A stretch of DNA of 64,000 bases from positions 10,923,516 through 10,987,515 of the forward strand of contig OW203734.1 in the NCBI GenBank assembly GCA_934045075.1. Reading direction: 5' to 3'. Positions 9,701-17,496 of this stretch are shown here, in pieces (position 1 is the first letter of the stretch; each line of letters begins with the position of its first letter). The DNA is from Yponomeuta sedellus (taxonomy: Eukaryota; Arthropoda; Insecta; Lepidoptera; Yponomeutidae). Below the pieces are notes generated by a model. It was given only the letters and a program-made list of their open reading frames with translations. It was not told where the DNA came from and did not search any database. The position numbers and the translations under genes are program-made.

Positions 9701-10819
9701 AGTACGTCTGTTTTAGCATAGCGCGTACTCTCGAGTAGCTAGCTTGTCCGCTCCGCTTACCGATGCCACAAGAGATGATTAAAACTTTCCACATCTTAAA
9801 CTTGGTTTTCCCTTTAAAGAGTGGTGCAAGCAGTTTTGGACGGCCTACGGAGCAACGACCTCACAGACGCGCTGCGCAAACTCGCAGCCTGGCGCGAAAC
9901 AACCGCCGGCAACTTGCGCTACCATTCTTACTTCAGGTTAGTACTTTTACTCGATATTTTCGGTTTATGTTGGTCACGTGCACTCTGAAACTATCCATAC
10001 TTATAGGCTAAACCCAAACATACTTATAGGCTAAACCCAAATCTAGCCTATCAATGTACGATTAAGGAACGTCTCCACGTTACTTATATATCGTACATTG
10101 ATAGGCTGGAGGTTTCATTCAGTCTTCTTTTTCTCCGAACCTCGGTCAAAGCACCCTATTGTGCAACTATATTCAAACCACGTCATTTATGCTTAGGATC
10201 TTACGCCTTCACATCACAATTATCCTGCTATAGTGATTTGTATAATGGCGTTCAAAGTGGTAAATGCTGGGACTTCTAAAAGTAATCCAAGTGTGGTACC
10301 ACTTGAGCCCAGTGCCAATGTGTTTCATAATGTACTACACACAAATCATAATTGTTGCTTGTCAAAATACAATATAAATGTTGAATACCCGATATCACGT
10401 TAGAAAACATATTATCTATACTATTTTTATTTTTTAATGCACTAACCCGTGCTAAGGAATTTAAAAACCTATTTAGAGGCTAAAAATTTCACCCATGCCG
10501 GGATTCGAACCCGCAACCTCTGGCTATCCGTGCCAGCGCTCTACCAATTGAGCCAATGGGCGACTCACCGGCATCAGTGATTTTTAGCCTCTAAATAGGT
10601 TTTTAAACATATTATCTTTCAACCCGCAGAGACATCCTCTTCCTGGCGGTAGCAGCCCTCGGGGAGTCAAACATCGATCTTGTAGCCTTACAGCGCGAGT
10701 ACACGCGCGCCTTAGAGCTCTTAGGCGGCGAAGTGCGACCGCAGGATAGCCCACCGTCCGCGTCCGCCGTCTGTTGCCGGCATTATTTCAAGCGGCTGCG
10801 CCTTATTGTCGAGGACTGA
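749..10819 (+). CDS. Crag: DENND4/Crag-type Rab guanine-nucleotide exchange factor, C-terminal exons (5' end outside window)
   Basis: Eight exons join in frame: 749-1028, 2602-2723, 3754-3936, 5174-5264, 6303-6485, 7344-7500, 9820-9936 and 10630-10819 (TGA). All have AG acceptors and GT donors, and the phases agree at every junction. Together they encode about 407 residues. The first exon opens phase 0 after a tttacttctag acceptor, so the gene continues upstream; the ATG at 776 is internal. Family marks are KKSNEIFQSGLSSLKSAATS in the first exon, a cysteine-pair module in the third (CSQCHQC, then DEDIMAGWAADDSNLNTRC and CTAC), and HPIVYWNLVWFLERANIE in the fifth. The DENN domains must lie upstream. 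DENND4 proteins activate Rab10-type GTPases in membrane and basement-membrane traffic (family knowledge). Introns carry MITEs, SINEs and exon-copy repeats. A candidate AATAAA is at 11649. The DENND4 call is firm; the symbol rests on the fly orthologue. Confidence 0.86.
1050..1243. mobile_element. Tc1/mariner-type MITE, copy 1 (TA target)
   Basis: Terminal inverted repeats TAGTCTGTTAGCTTTTA and AAAAGCTAACAGACTA flank non-coding DNA containing GAAAACCGAAGCCTACTC. It begins about 20 bp after the Crag exon donor at 1028. Related copies are at 16719-16935 and 21160-21392. Confidence 0.6.
1244..1880. mobile_element. MITE of the TTTTTCAATAGAAT family, split by a SINE
   Basis: Left part 1244-1431 and right part 1765-1880 match the continuous copies at 38095-38360, 37345-37600 and (inverted) 59565-59845: GGTAGTCTAC, GTCATTCCAG, then GATTGGTTACTAGACTACCG. 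The gap is filled by the 5S-headed SINE at 1432-1764. Confidence 0.65.
1432..1764 (+). mobile_element. 5S-headed SINE, full-length copy with target duplication
   Basis: Starts GCGCTCGTGGCCTAGCCGAA and ends AAGGGTCGATATCG. It is flanked by the direct repeat ATACCATTAG (1422-1431 and 1765-1774). The 5S-like head is partly deleted here (TTTAAGCAGGCGCGGTCAAG). Confidence 0.7.
2420..2545 (+). mobile_element. 5S-headed SINE, 3' fragment
   Basis: Carries TCCACCAATCCGGACTTGAC, CCCCGTGGTGAAGGATAG and GGGTTGATGGTGATTATTAT. It is a tail portion, sitting just before the Crag exon at 2602. Confidence 0.55.
2820..2935 (+). mobile_element. LINE 3' tail (family of the 25.5 kb element)
   Basis: Shows GAAGAGATCACTG, GATTAGACCGC and GCAATAAAATGTTCTCTATC in the order of the autonomous element's 3' UTR. 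Confidence 0.55.
3160..3299 (+). repeat. Interspersed repeat GTCAAGGAAAACATCGTGAG
   Basis: A short repeat with AGGAAACCTGAG, ATACCTCAGCGCT and CCGCAGTGGGCACG. Relatives lie at 5474-5740, 19735-19850, 25240-25430 (minus) and 48660-48790 (minus). The class is not known to me. Confidence 0.5.
3308..3672. mobile_element. hAT-type MITE with perfect 8-bp target duplication
   Basis: Perfect terminal inverted repeats CAGCCCCGGATCTA and TAGATCCGGGGCTG are bracketed by GTACCATG (3300-3307 and 3673-3680). The 365-bp interior has no transposase. It ends 81 bp before the Crag exon at 3754. Confidence 0.85.
3990..4203 (+). mobile_element. RTE-like LINE 3' fragment
   Basis: TTCCCGCGGGTGTCGTAAAA, CTGCGATCCCCAACCCAG and the ORF2 end GGAGGGCTATGTCCAGCAGT, with a GAT-repeat tail. 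A parallel copy lies at 54990-55130. Confidence 0.55.
4229..4420 (+). mobile_element. tRNA-derived SINE
   Basis: The head has a pol III A box (TGGCGCAACGG) and B box (GGTTCGAACCC), but the acceptor ends do not pair, so it is not a functional tRNA. The tail contains CACGACACAGGGTATCCTAG, a motif shared with the SINE at 59395-59560. Confidence 0.65.
5490..5610. mobile_element. Short fold-back MITE nested in another repeat
   Basis: 26-bp inverted arms (5490-5515 and 5575-5600, starting CATTGTAGACTTTTAGTCCG) sit inside the GGAAAACATCG repeat. AAGGAAAACA is duplicated on either side (5482-5491 and 5611-5620). Confidence 0.65.
6162..6211. repeat. Hairpin, 21-bp arms
   Basis: GATAGAGGATATTCTATTGA folds onto TTCAATAGAGTATCCTCTAT with one mismatch and an 8-nt loop. 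It lies in the Crag intron 90 bp before the exon at 6303. Confidence 0.7.
6727..7040 (-). mobile_element. 5S-headed SINE, near full length, inverted
   Basis: Runs from CAACCCTTGTCTGTCCCCAC to the reverse of the 5S-like head (CGGTCACCCAGCCCGGTTGT) and CGATTCGGCTAGGCCACAAG. Confidence 0.65.
7344..8350 (+). repeat. Crag exon (7344-7500) followed by five decayed tandem copies of itself and its donor
   Basis: The real exon ends CACTC|GTGAGT at 7500. Downstream, blocks at about 7543-7613, 7643-7716, 7756-7846, 7892-8012 and 8299-8350 repeat pieces of the exon: GGAGCCGGCTGCA from its start and CGCACTC plus the donor from its end. They are separated by a shared GGGTGGTGACACCTC-type spacer. Only the first downstream copy keeps a GTGAGT donor (7607); later ones read CTGAGT, TTGAGT and ATGAGT. 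No copy keeps a usable acceptor or the full frame. The GC-rich copies leave long open frames on both strands that are artefacts of the repeat. Confidence 0.75.
8351..9019. other. Intronic AT-rich stretch
   Basis: Contains a LINE 3'-tail relic at about 8735-8830 (AATGTACAAGGGCGTGTTTA, CCAGCAAACCTTTGG) like that at 52565-52690. Otherwise I see nothing supportable. Confidence 0.4.
9020..9193 (-). CDS. Small antisense ORF (57 aa) with an upstream intron; resembles the N-terminal DNA-binding part of a transposon-derived protein
   Basis: Reading the minus strand, an ATG at 9193 in a good context (CAGAATGG) opens 57 codons ending TAG at 9020. The start is MDKFPRGKPLKSQARQM, followed by a predicted helical stretch (VFNVYLYFLNEANAF). 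Just upstream is a polypyrimidine acceptor (cttctttcag, exon starts 9209), and 125 bp further up a consensus donor (AG|GTAAGT, exon ends 9335). Beyond that is a GC-rich stretch at about 9390-9470 that could be a promoter. The basic RGKPLKSQAR start resembles helix-turn-helix N termini of insect DDE-transposase-related proteins, from memory only. It lies within the Crag intron 7501-9819 in opposite orientation. It could be a truncated transposon gene or a small domesticated gene. Confidence 0.4.
   Translation of the reverse strand: MDKFPRGKPLKSQARQMVFNVYLYFLNEANAFKRDHDGYFNKVQDRVIGVLPPNLEP
10045..10107. repeat. Inverted repeat, 18-bp arms
   Basis: AGCCTATCAATGTACGAT (10045-10062) pairs with ATCGTACATTGATAGGCT (10090-10107). 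Just upstream, CATACTTATAGGCTAAACCC is repeated in tandem. Confidence 0.7.
10438..10607 (-). mobile_element. tRNA-like core between inverted repeats (dispersed copy)
   Basis: A 73-nt tRNA-like sequence (10490-10562, minus strand) lies between 25-bp perfect inverted arms at 10463-10487 and 10580-10604 (CCTATTTAGAGGCTAAAAAT and its complement). The left side continues into GCACTAACCCGTGCTAAGGA. It sits in the last Crag intron, 23 bp before exon 10630. The same core makes up the array at 53771-54977. Confidence 0.75.
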
Positions 10820-11140
10820 CCGGGGTTTGTGACGGTTTGAGGCAGGGTCGAGGACGAGACGAGGCTTACAATTAGTTCGACTACACGCACCTTAGAAAGG
10901 CTAGGGAAATGTGTAAGGCGTCTGTGCCAGTATTACTTCAAGCGACTGCGTCTGATTGTCGAGGACGTGGAGTGGATTGAGACGAGTCTAACACAGACTT
11001 TGTGCAAGTACACGCGCCTTAAAAACAGCTGTGAGATTCGTAACTGCGCGAGGTTTGACCGGAGTTTGTGTTGGGTTGAGGCAGATAGGTTCAACATTGA
11101 GTTTATTAGCGGATTTGTGTTGGGGTTAGGCAGGGTCGGC
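10786..11140 (+). repeat. Decayed tandem copies of the Crag terminal exon end in its 3' UTR
   Basis: The coding end (TATTTCAAGCGGCTGCGCCT at about 10790, reading YFKRLRLIVED) reappears at about 10928-10966 as TATTACTTCAAGCGACTGCG, again encoding YYFKRLRLIVED. The flanking TACACGCGCGCCTTAGA segment recurs near 10888 and 11008, and GGCAGGGTCG/TTGACCGG segments recur at about 10820-10855, 11055-11090 and 11125-11140. This is a local duplication of roughly 140-200 bp that has since diverged. Confidence 0.65.
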
Positions 11141-11159
11141 GTGACATTTTAGCGCTATT

Positions 11160-13025
11160 GGGCTTGTTGATACTGAGGCATTAACAATTAATAATAGCGC
11201 TAGACACGTCCACTTACTGATGCCTACCTGTCGATAGGTTGGTAGCGCGATAGAGCCATTATGCGGGCTACCTAGTACTCAGGGATCATGGATACCATAG
11301 ACGGTATATTGTGTGCTAAGAAGAAGCCCGAAATTATGCTGGATTAGTGAGAAATATTTGTCCTCAACTCCAAAACATTCAAAATCATATTTCCCCTAAA
11401 TCGAATCGTTTTTCTTCAGTGTCGTGTTATCTGTGCGTTGAGCTGGATACATTAAATCGTGTCACCTAGTTCTCATTTGCTACGTAACATAGCGCCAAAA
11501 AAACACTTTCTATCACGATAAAAAAAAATCATGCAGGGGTTTGAGGCTAGCACCAAAAAGCTATTTGATAATGCAATAATTTTGTGGAACTACCGTAATA
11601 GTACGTGTTGGTAAGGAACTGTTAAGATGTATTCAAATGAATCTATGCAATAAATATTCAATTTTTCATTTCTTTACACATTTATTGGATCCAACTAAAA
11701 CTTATTTATTATCTTGTAAATCTTTATAAAGATGCCAATTTTATAATGTTTCATAAAATGATAATTACAGAGCTTAAAGTTGTTCCATCCTCTATCTGGT
11801 CTGCCTCGGCCTGCCGTCCACAATTTAGTCTCGAACCACTATTCAAAAGGCCATCTCAGTATCTAAGTCCATTTTGAATATTAAATTCAAGAATAATTCT
11901 TAAACATGATTTTAACAAATAATCCGATTCAAACCCCAATCAAATGTATTTATTACAAGATAATTAAACTTGGATGTAACTCTTGGAAGGGCTCTGAAAC
12001 TTCAAGAAACTCAAAAACATTTATAAAAATATACGAGTTTAAATAAACAATAGCAGCACTTAATTTGTGGTTAAGAAAGGGCAAAGATTGAAATTTAATA
12101 TACAAGCCTACTTAATGTAGCTACTTTTATTTGTGTTTTAAAGACATTGGCATATCGATTAGTTTTAGAATGTGGGTGCTAAACGAAATGATGTCCCCAA
12201 CTTAACAACGCGTGTACATATTATTGTTGTATAGACTAGGTTGTAAGGACGTGTACGCATTTCATGATCACAGGAAAGGGACTTTCCACCCGTTTCCTAA
12301 CTAAGATTTTCAGTAAGTAAATACTTAAGAATCGTTGAGGTATCATTATTTTTCGAGAAATCTGAAAACGATACTTAGTGAAATTGTCAATTTGGAAACC
12401 GAACTGTTTGATTGTTCCAAAGTAAATTACTAGTGATAGGTAACTAATTCTCACATTATTTTAGTTCTCATTGCGTGCAATTCATATAATTTGTTTTGTA
12501 TTCGTCGAAGTCCCTTTTTCTAAGCTGATCGCAGTTCACACGTAAATTTTCGTGCATTGAGTGATTTGATTTATTGTTAGACGAGAATGAAACGGTTGAA
12601 TTCGTAAACGAATGTAAAAACGTTGCGTAGCTAACGTAAGTGTGTAATATTCAGTGTGTTCACAAAGTCACATATGCAAGTCTCTAAACAAAGGTAGATA
12701 GACAATCAAACGAAAGAGCAAATTGCTTGTGAGATGTCACAGGGTTGTGACAAAATAAACATTATGTGCTTTATTGTCTCACTGGTGTGGTAATTATACG
12801 AAAGAAAGTTTCTGCAATGTCGTTTGATAGTTGACTGATCTAGCAAAAAAATGCTCTACTAAGTTTTACCGGTAAATTGAGATTTGTCTAAATCAGCCTT
12901 TGAGTATAGGTCTGCTGTGTATTGCGTGCTGTGTAGCATTTCAACTAAGGCATGAGATATTTTTTCATGTATTATTAATATTGCAACATACAGCTAACAA
13001 TCACAGCGCATCATTATTTCAGTAA
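11160..13025. other. Crag 3' flank, no gene seen
   Basis: AT-rich, with a candidate AATAAA at 11649. I see no ORF with a recognisable product and no repeat I can name. Confidence 0.4.
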
Positions 13026-13027
13026 TA

Positions 13028-13397
13028 ATATCGATATCGACCCTTGTATGTACCCACTGCTGGGGCACGGGTCTCTTCCTGCACTGCAGGAAGGTTAGGT
13101 CATACTCCACCACGGGGGCCAAGTCCGGGTTGGCGGGGGATTACAAGGCAGTGGCTGGCCTTACTGTCAGAAGATATCAAGCCGCCTATGAGGCCTCTGA
13201 CATGGCTTAACGACTGCCATTACATGACAGCCGGCACGAACGGATTAACGTGCCTTCCGAAGCACGGAAGCGCTCGGAAAAATGCCACTAGCGGTAGTCA
13301 TGGGGCGGTCACCCATCCTGCACCTGACCGCGGCTGTTGTTCCTTACTCAAGTGATTGAATCCATTCACCCGGTTCGACTAGGCCACGAGCGAGCGA
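13028..13397 (-). mobile_element. 5S-headed SINE, full length, inverted
   Basis: Runs from ATCGACCCTTGTATG to GACTAGGCCACGAGCG. The reversed 5S-like head is at about 13290-13350 (GGTCACCCATCCTGCACC). Confidence 0.75.
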
Positions 13398-13399
13398 GT

Positions 13400-14850
13400 A
13401 TAATATACTTAACCTTAAAACCGATTCGCCTTTTGTTTGAAAAGACTTAGAATAATGTGACTGCCAAAATTCGAAAAGTATTCATAGATGTATTCGATGA
13501 TAGTGTTATGATGATAAAATCATATTGTTTTTGATAAACGCAGGACTTTGGAAGGGATTGTGAGATAATATTATATTGTAACTTTCAGAACTGTATGCAA
13601 TAAAGAATATATCATTAGTAGGATTATTTAAGTATGAGTTAGGAATTGTCAGAGATTTGTATGTGATTTCATAACAGATACATTTTTGGTTCAACTGGTG
13701 ACTATAAACAATTTTCGGGCGTAATATGTGATATTATGATGCCAAATACAATCCATGCAAGAAGTATGATACATGAACTTTAGTTGAAAGTCTCAGGAAC
13801 AGTACATCGTCGGTTGTAAAGTCACAAAGTTGAATCAAATTATCACTATCATTTAATTTAATGAATATGTAAATCAACACAATTGGAATTTATCTGGTGA
13901 GTTTTTTATTACTGCAGCAATACTCATCACATTACTAGCCAATACTAGCAGATAATAGCCCAGATAACTCGGCATGCCTAAGATATTGTGCAGGATAGAG
14001 TAACCAGAAGCAAACATGTGATTTATTAAGATCTTGGCCATACTGACACAGAGTAATGTCAATACCCTAATTTTATTTTTGGCCTGCTACTTTTGACAGC
14101 TAAAAGCTTACTAACAGCGAACAAAGTTGGCTCAATTTTGTTTATAAGTTGTTGTAACCAACATGTATCCAGCAGTAGATAGATAGATTTTATTTTTGTA
14201 GTTACAACAGATTGTAATTTTATTTTGTATAAGCATTATTTTTATTAGCCTCACGTGATCACATCAAGAGCCATATTTTATGTTCCATAACAAACTGTAC
14301 AATGGTGATAGTCACTGAAAGTTTATTTTTGTAAGGAGCTGAATATTTGTTGAATTAGATAGTCTGTTAAGGATTTGAATCTTATTTCCTGTGCAGTAGA
14401 ATCGAATGTAAATTGTGAAGTTTAGAGACATTTTATATATTTGAAGGATTGAAATCTTGCATTAATATTTGGTCCCTCAACACAATCAAATCTGTTGTTT
14501 TATATATATATATCCAATATTGGCAGTAAGTTATAATATTATTATGTTCGAAAGTCCACTTATCACAATTAACTTATTGTAATAATGGCCATTGTAATAA
14601 ATGCATATAATTTTATATAAAATACCCATTATAAGCTTCATTAAATTGTTTTATTTCTTACCTACTACTTATGAATAAATTTTACTATGGTACAATTAAT
14701 CATCATAAATTTCTTAACACTTGCTCTAAAACTGTATTTACGAAGCCTGTATATATTATTCGAAAGTTAACAATTACGTGTGTTGTAAAAACCAGGTACT
14801 CTCAAATAAGTACATAATTTACCGCATGCTCCGTTGTATGGCGACATGCA
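13400..14850. other. AT-rich intergenic DNA between convergent Crag and neugrin genes
   Basis: Only short TA and ATAG runs (for example 14178-14192 and 14503-14513). No gene seen. Confidence 0.4.
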
Positions 14851-15051
14851 TATTCTTTATTTTTTTAATTTCCATGAAAATTGCACGAAGAAATGTCACT
14901 TTACGAGACCATGGCTGAATAATCGAACCTCCTTAACTGATTTCGCTCAGTATGATTGTCTTGAAGTCCTCGACTTGAAAACATCAACTTACCGCCCTCG
15001 TTTCAAAAGTAACTATTTTACCTGCTAATGTGTAAATTCTAATATGTACAA

Positions 15052-17496
15052 TTAATTTGTCATACCAATAACTCTGTAAAGGAATATACCATCGTCATCA
15101 TAGTAGCAATCATCAACTTTGTAAGTTACTCCTTTCTTGTATGCCTTCTTTGGTATTCTAATCCTTTCTGGGTAACTTTTAACACTCACTTCTTTTATAT
15201 CCTGTTTAATATATGTTAGGCCTTTCTCTTCATTGGTTTCAAGTTCTATTTCTTTGCTTAGTTCACCATTTGTAGCGGGAAAATTAGATGCAACTGTATT
15301 TAAAATTATCTGATCAGGAACATTAACTTCACATCCACTGTCCATTCTCCTTTTGATTTTATTTGTTAGTTCTTCTAATGTCACTCTTTTGAAGTCTGGC
15401 TTTTGTTTCCCTTGTTTATGGTTACTATTCTCAGTTTCTTCTGTTTTGTTAGGTTCACTTACTTTGACTCTGTCTTTAGAAGCGCACCTTTCTATGATCG
15501 ATTGAAACTCGCCAATCTTCTCCTTTTGCGTTATGTCAATCTTCACGGATTCCCTGTTCAATGGAGGTATTGTTCTCTCAGAGAATTTGAGGAAATGTTC
15601 TCTCATGTCCTCAGGGAGGTCTATAGTCCCTTCTTTGAGCTCCCGCCAGTTTCTCATGGCTGAGGCGTCATGACGGGCGATGCGGATTTCCGTTGCTGGT
15701 TTCCAGGGGTATTTTAGCAGTTTCTGTGAATGAAAAATGTAATCAATTTAAAAATAAGGCAAAGAGGAAGATTTTAATAATTTAAACTACATATCCTAAA
15801 CTTGTCAGTATGAATATATAATTTATATTCATACTGACAAGTTTAGCTGAGATCCAAGTAGGAAAAGAACCTTTGCAGTTGGAATTTATAAAACAGTGGT
15901 TATAGAGTAGTTTAATAATTGTAATTTGTAAGTCTATATAACTACATACATATTGGAATTATTAATTGCAAATCCTTTTTCCTCACTACCAACATTATCT
16001 AAAACACTCTTCTCTAAGGGAGTTTTTTATTTAATCTGTTGTTACGTCTCTAAAATCTCCACCACATACTTTAGTTAGTGTTTTAGGGACTTTATAAATA
16101 AGGCCGTAAGTTTGGAATAATTATTAAAGTATTGAGGGTGGCAAAAAGGGATGAGAAGCAAGCAGAAAGCACCTTGACAATGGGCACAGTGACTGGGAAG
16201 CTTTCAGCTAGCCTTTCTGGTGTCCACTCATCAGGATGCTCGGAGTGCAAGTGACGAATCTGCTCCTTCTCGCTCCAAGTCAATAGGTTTGGTAAATTTT
16301 CCTTGAAATACTTCTCTTTGATTATGTGGTGGCGAAGTTTGTGCTTTTGCTTTACAGTGTCATAGATGTGCTCGTTGTAGCTTTCACCAGCCTGGGGAGG
16401 ATAATCTGAGTGTGAGTTGCGAAAATGTTAGGGTAATTTCAGTAGTTGACATATCTAAGGTTATTATCCAGAAGATGCACTTTACAGAGTCATAGATGTG
16501 CTTGTCGTAGCTTTCACTAGCATGGGGATGAGTGTGAGTTGTGAAAATGTTAGGGTAATTTCAGTCATTGGCATATCTAGGGTTATTATCCAGGAGAGGC
16601 ATTGCTAATCAATTATCAGGGCGTTGAATCCAAATGAATGATTACAGTGCCAAAATCATGGGTTAGGCACAGCATAATGGTACAAGGACTAAATTACTAA
16701 TACCTTACATTATAATCTGTTATCTGTCAGAATATTCCTCGGCTACTATCGGACAGTATCGGATACATTTGTGTAATAGAAATATTGGAACTAATATGAC
16801 ACTCAACTTTACGTAACTATTCAAAATAGTGAAGAAAAGTTTTATACAGAGCAGGAAGTAGTATTACACTCGTGTGCTTTCGGCGAAAACCGAAGCCTAC
16901 TCTAGAGCCCGAGGTATATTCTAAAAGCTAACAGACTGTACTAGGCATATGGTACAGGAACTAATACTATATTTATATATAATTTAATAATAATAATAAT
17001 TTATTTCATTCTTCTGCACACAATACAATCACATGTCCTGGTCCCAAACTAGAAAACCCTATGATATATTTGGAACCAACGAGGATACTCTATGCTATGA
17101 GAATAGAAGGACATCACAAACTTAGAAAAATCGCTAGACTAACGCCTAAAGCGATTCTGTATAAATAAAAGGGCGGCGACTCCAAGCAGAAATCGAACTC
17201 TTTCTAGGTATTCAAACGTTTCACCGCTAGGCCCTCGAGGCAGTTAAAACGAAAAGCACAAATCGCAGAGGTTATGTGACGAAACTTACGGCAAAGAAGT
17301 CACTTTCCGACATTTCTACGAACTCCTCAACATCGTCGTCTTTTATTTTTATCCCCTCTTCCTGGAACGCCTTGATCCGCCTGTTCAAACCAGGGTTTGA
17401 CCCTACCACAGGAGTAGGAGGTAACCTTCCGCCGCGCAAAGATCTGACAAAAACTTTGTCGCACACTATGTAAACGCGTCGCAAGTTTGTAAACAT
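15052..17496 (-). CDS. Ngrn: Neugrin-like mitochondrial protein, three exons, complete (365 aa)
   Basis: Minus-strand exons are 17496-17290 (ATG at 17496), 16391-16173 and 15723-15052 (TAA). All junctions are phase 0 and give 69+73+223 codons. The hallmark is in exon 2: WSEKEQIRHLHSEHPDEWT followed by PERLAESFPVTVPIVK, the neugrin core helix-turn motif. The C terminus YYDDDGIFLYRVIG matches the conserved neugrin end. The N terminus is basic and free of acidic residues at first (MFTNLRRVYIVCDKVFVRSL), as expected for mitochondrial import. Neugrin supports mitochondrial 16S rRNA stability in mammals (family knowledge). The middle of exon 3 is lysine-rich and low-complexity. The exon 2 donor is weak (AAG|GTGCTT). 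A candidate AATAAA lies on the minus strand at 14861-14856. Part of the exon 2 edge is duplicated upstream at 16476-16535. The symbol is by homology. Confidence 0.85.
15796..15846. repeat. Perfect hairpin, 23-bp arms
   Basis: CTAAACTTGTCAGTATGAAT begins the left arm and the complement ends the right; the loop is 5 nt. It is in neugrin intron 2, about 75 bp upstream of exon 3. Confidence 0.75.
16476..16610 (-). repeat. Duplicated copy of the neugrin intron 1/exon 2 boundary
   Basis: The first bases of exon 2 and its upstream intron (16345-16470) are repeated at 16476-16610, including GAGTGTGAGTTG, GTTAGGGTAATTTCAGT and TCATAGATGTGCT. In the copy the acceptor CCCCAG has become CCCCAT, so it should be silent. 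Confidence 0.65.
16719..16935. mobile_element. Tc1/mariner-type MITE, copy 2
   Basis: Ends AATCTGTTATCTGTCAGAAT and ATTCTAAAAGCTAACAGACT, with TA on both sides. It shares the interior GGCGAAAACCGAAGCCTACT with the other copies. Confidence 0.6.

Noticed and set aside
14178..14520. Possible promoter or origin in TA-rich DNA
   Set aside because: Ordinary AT richness; no motif or position supports it.
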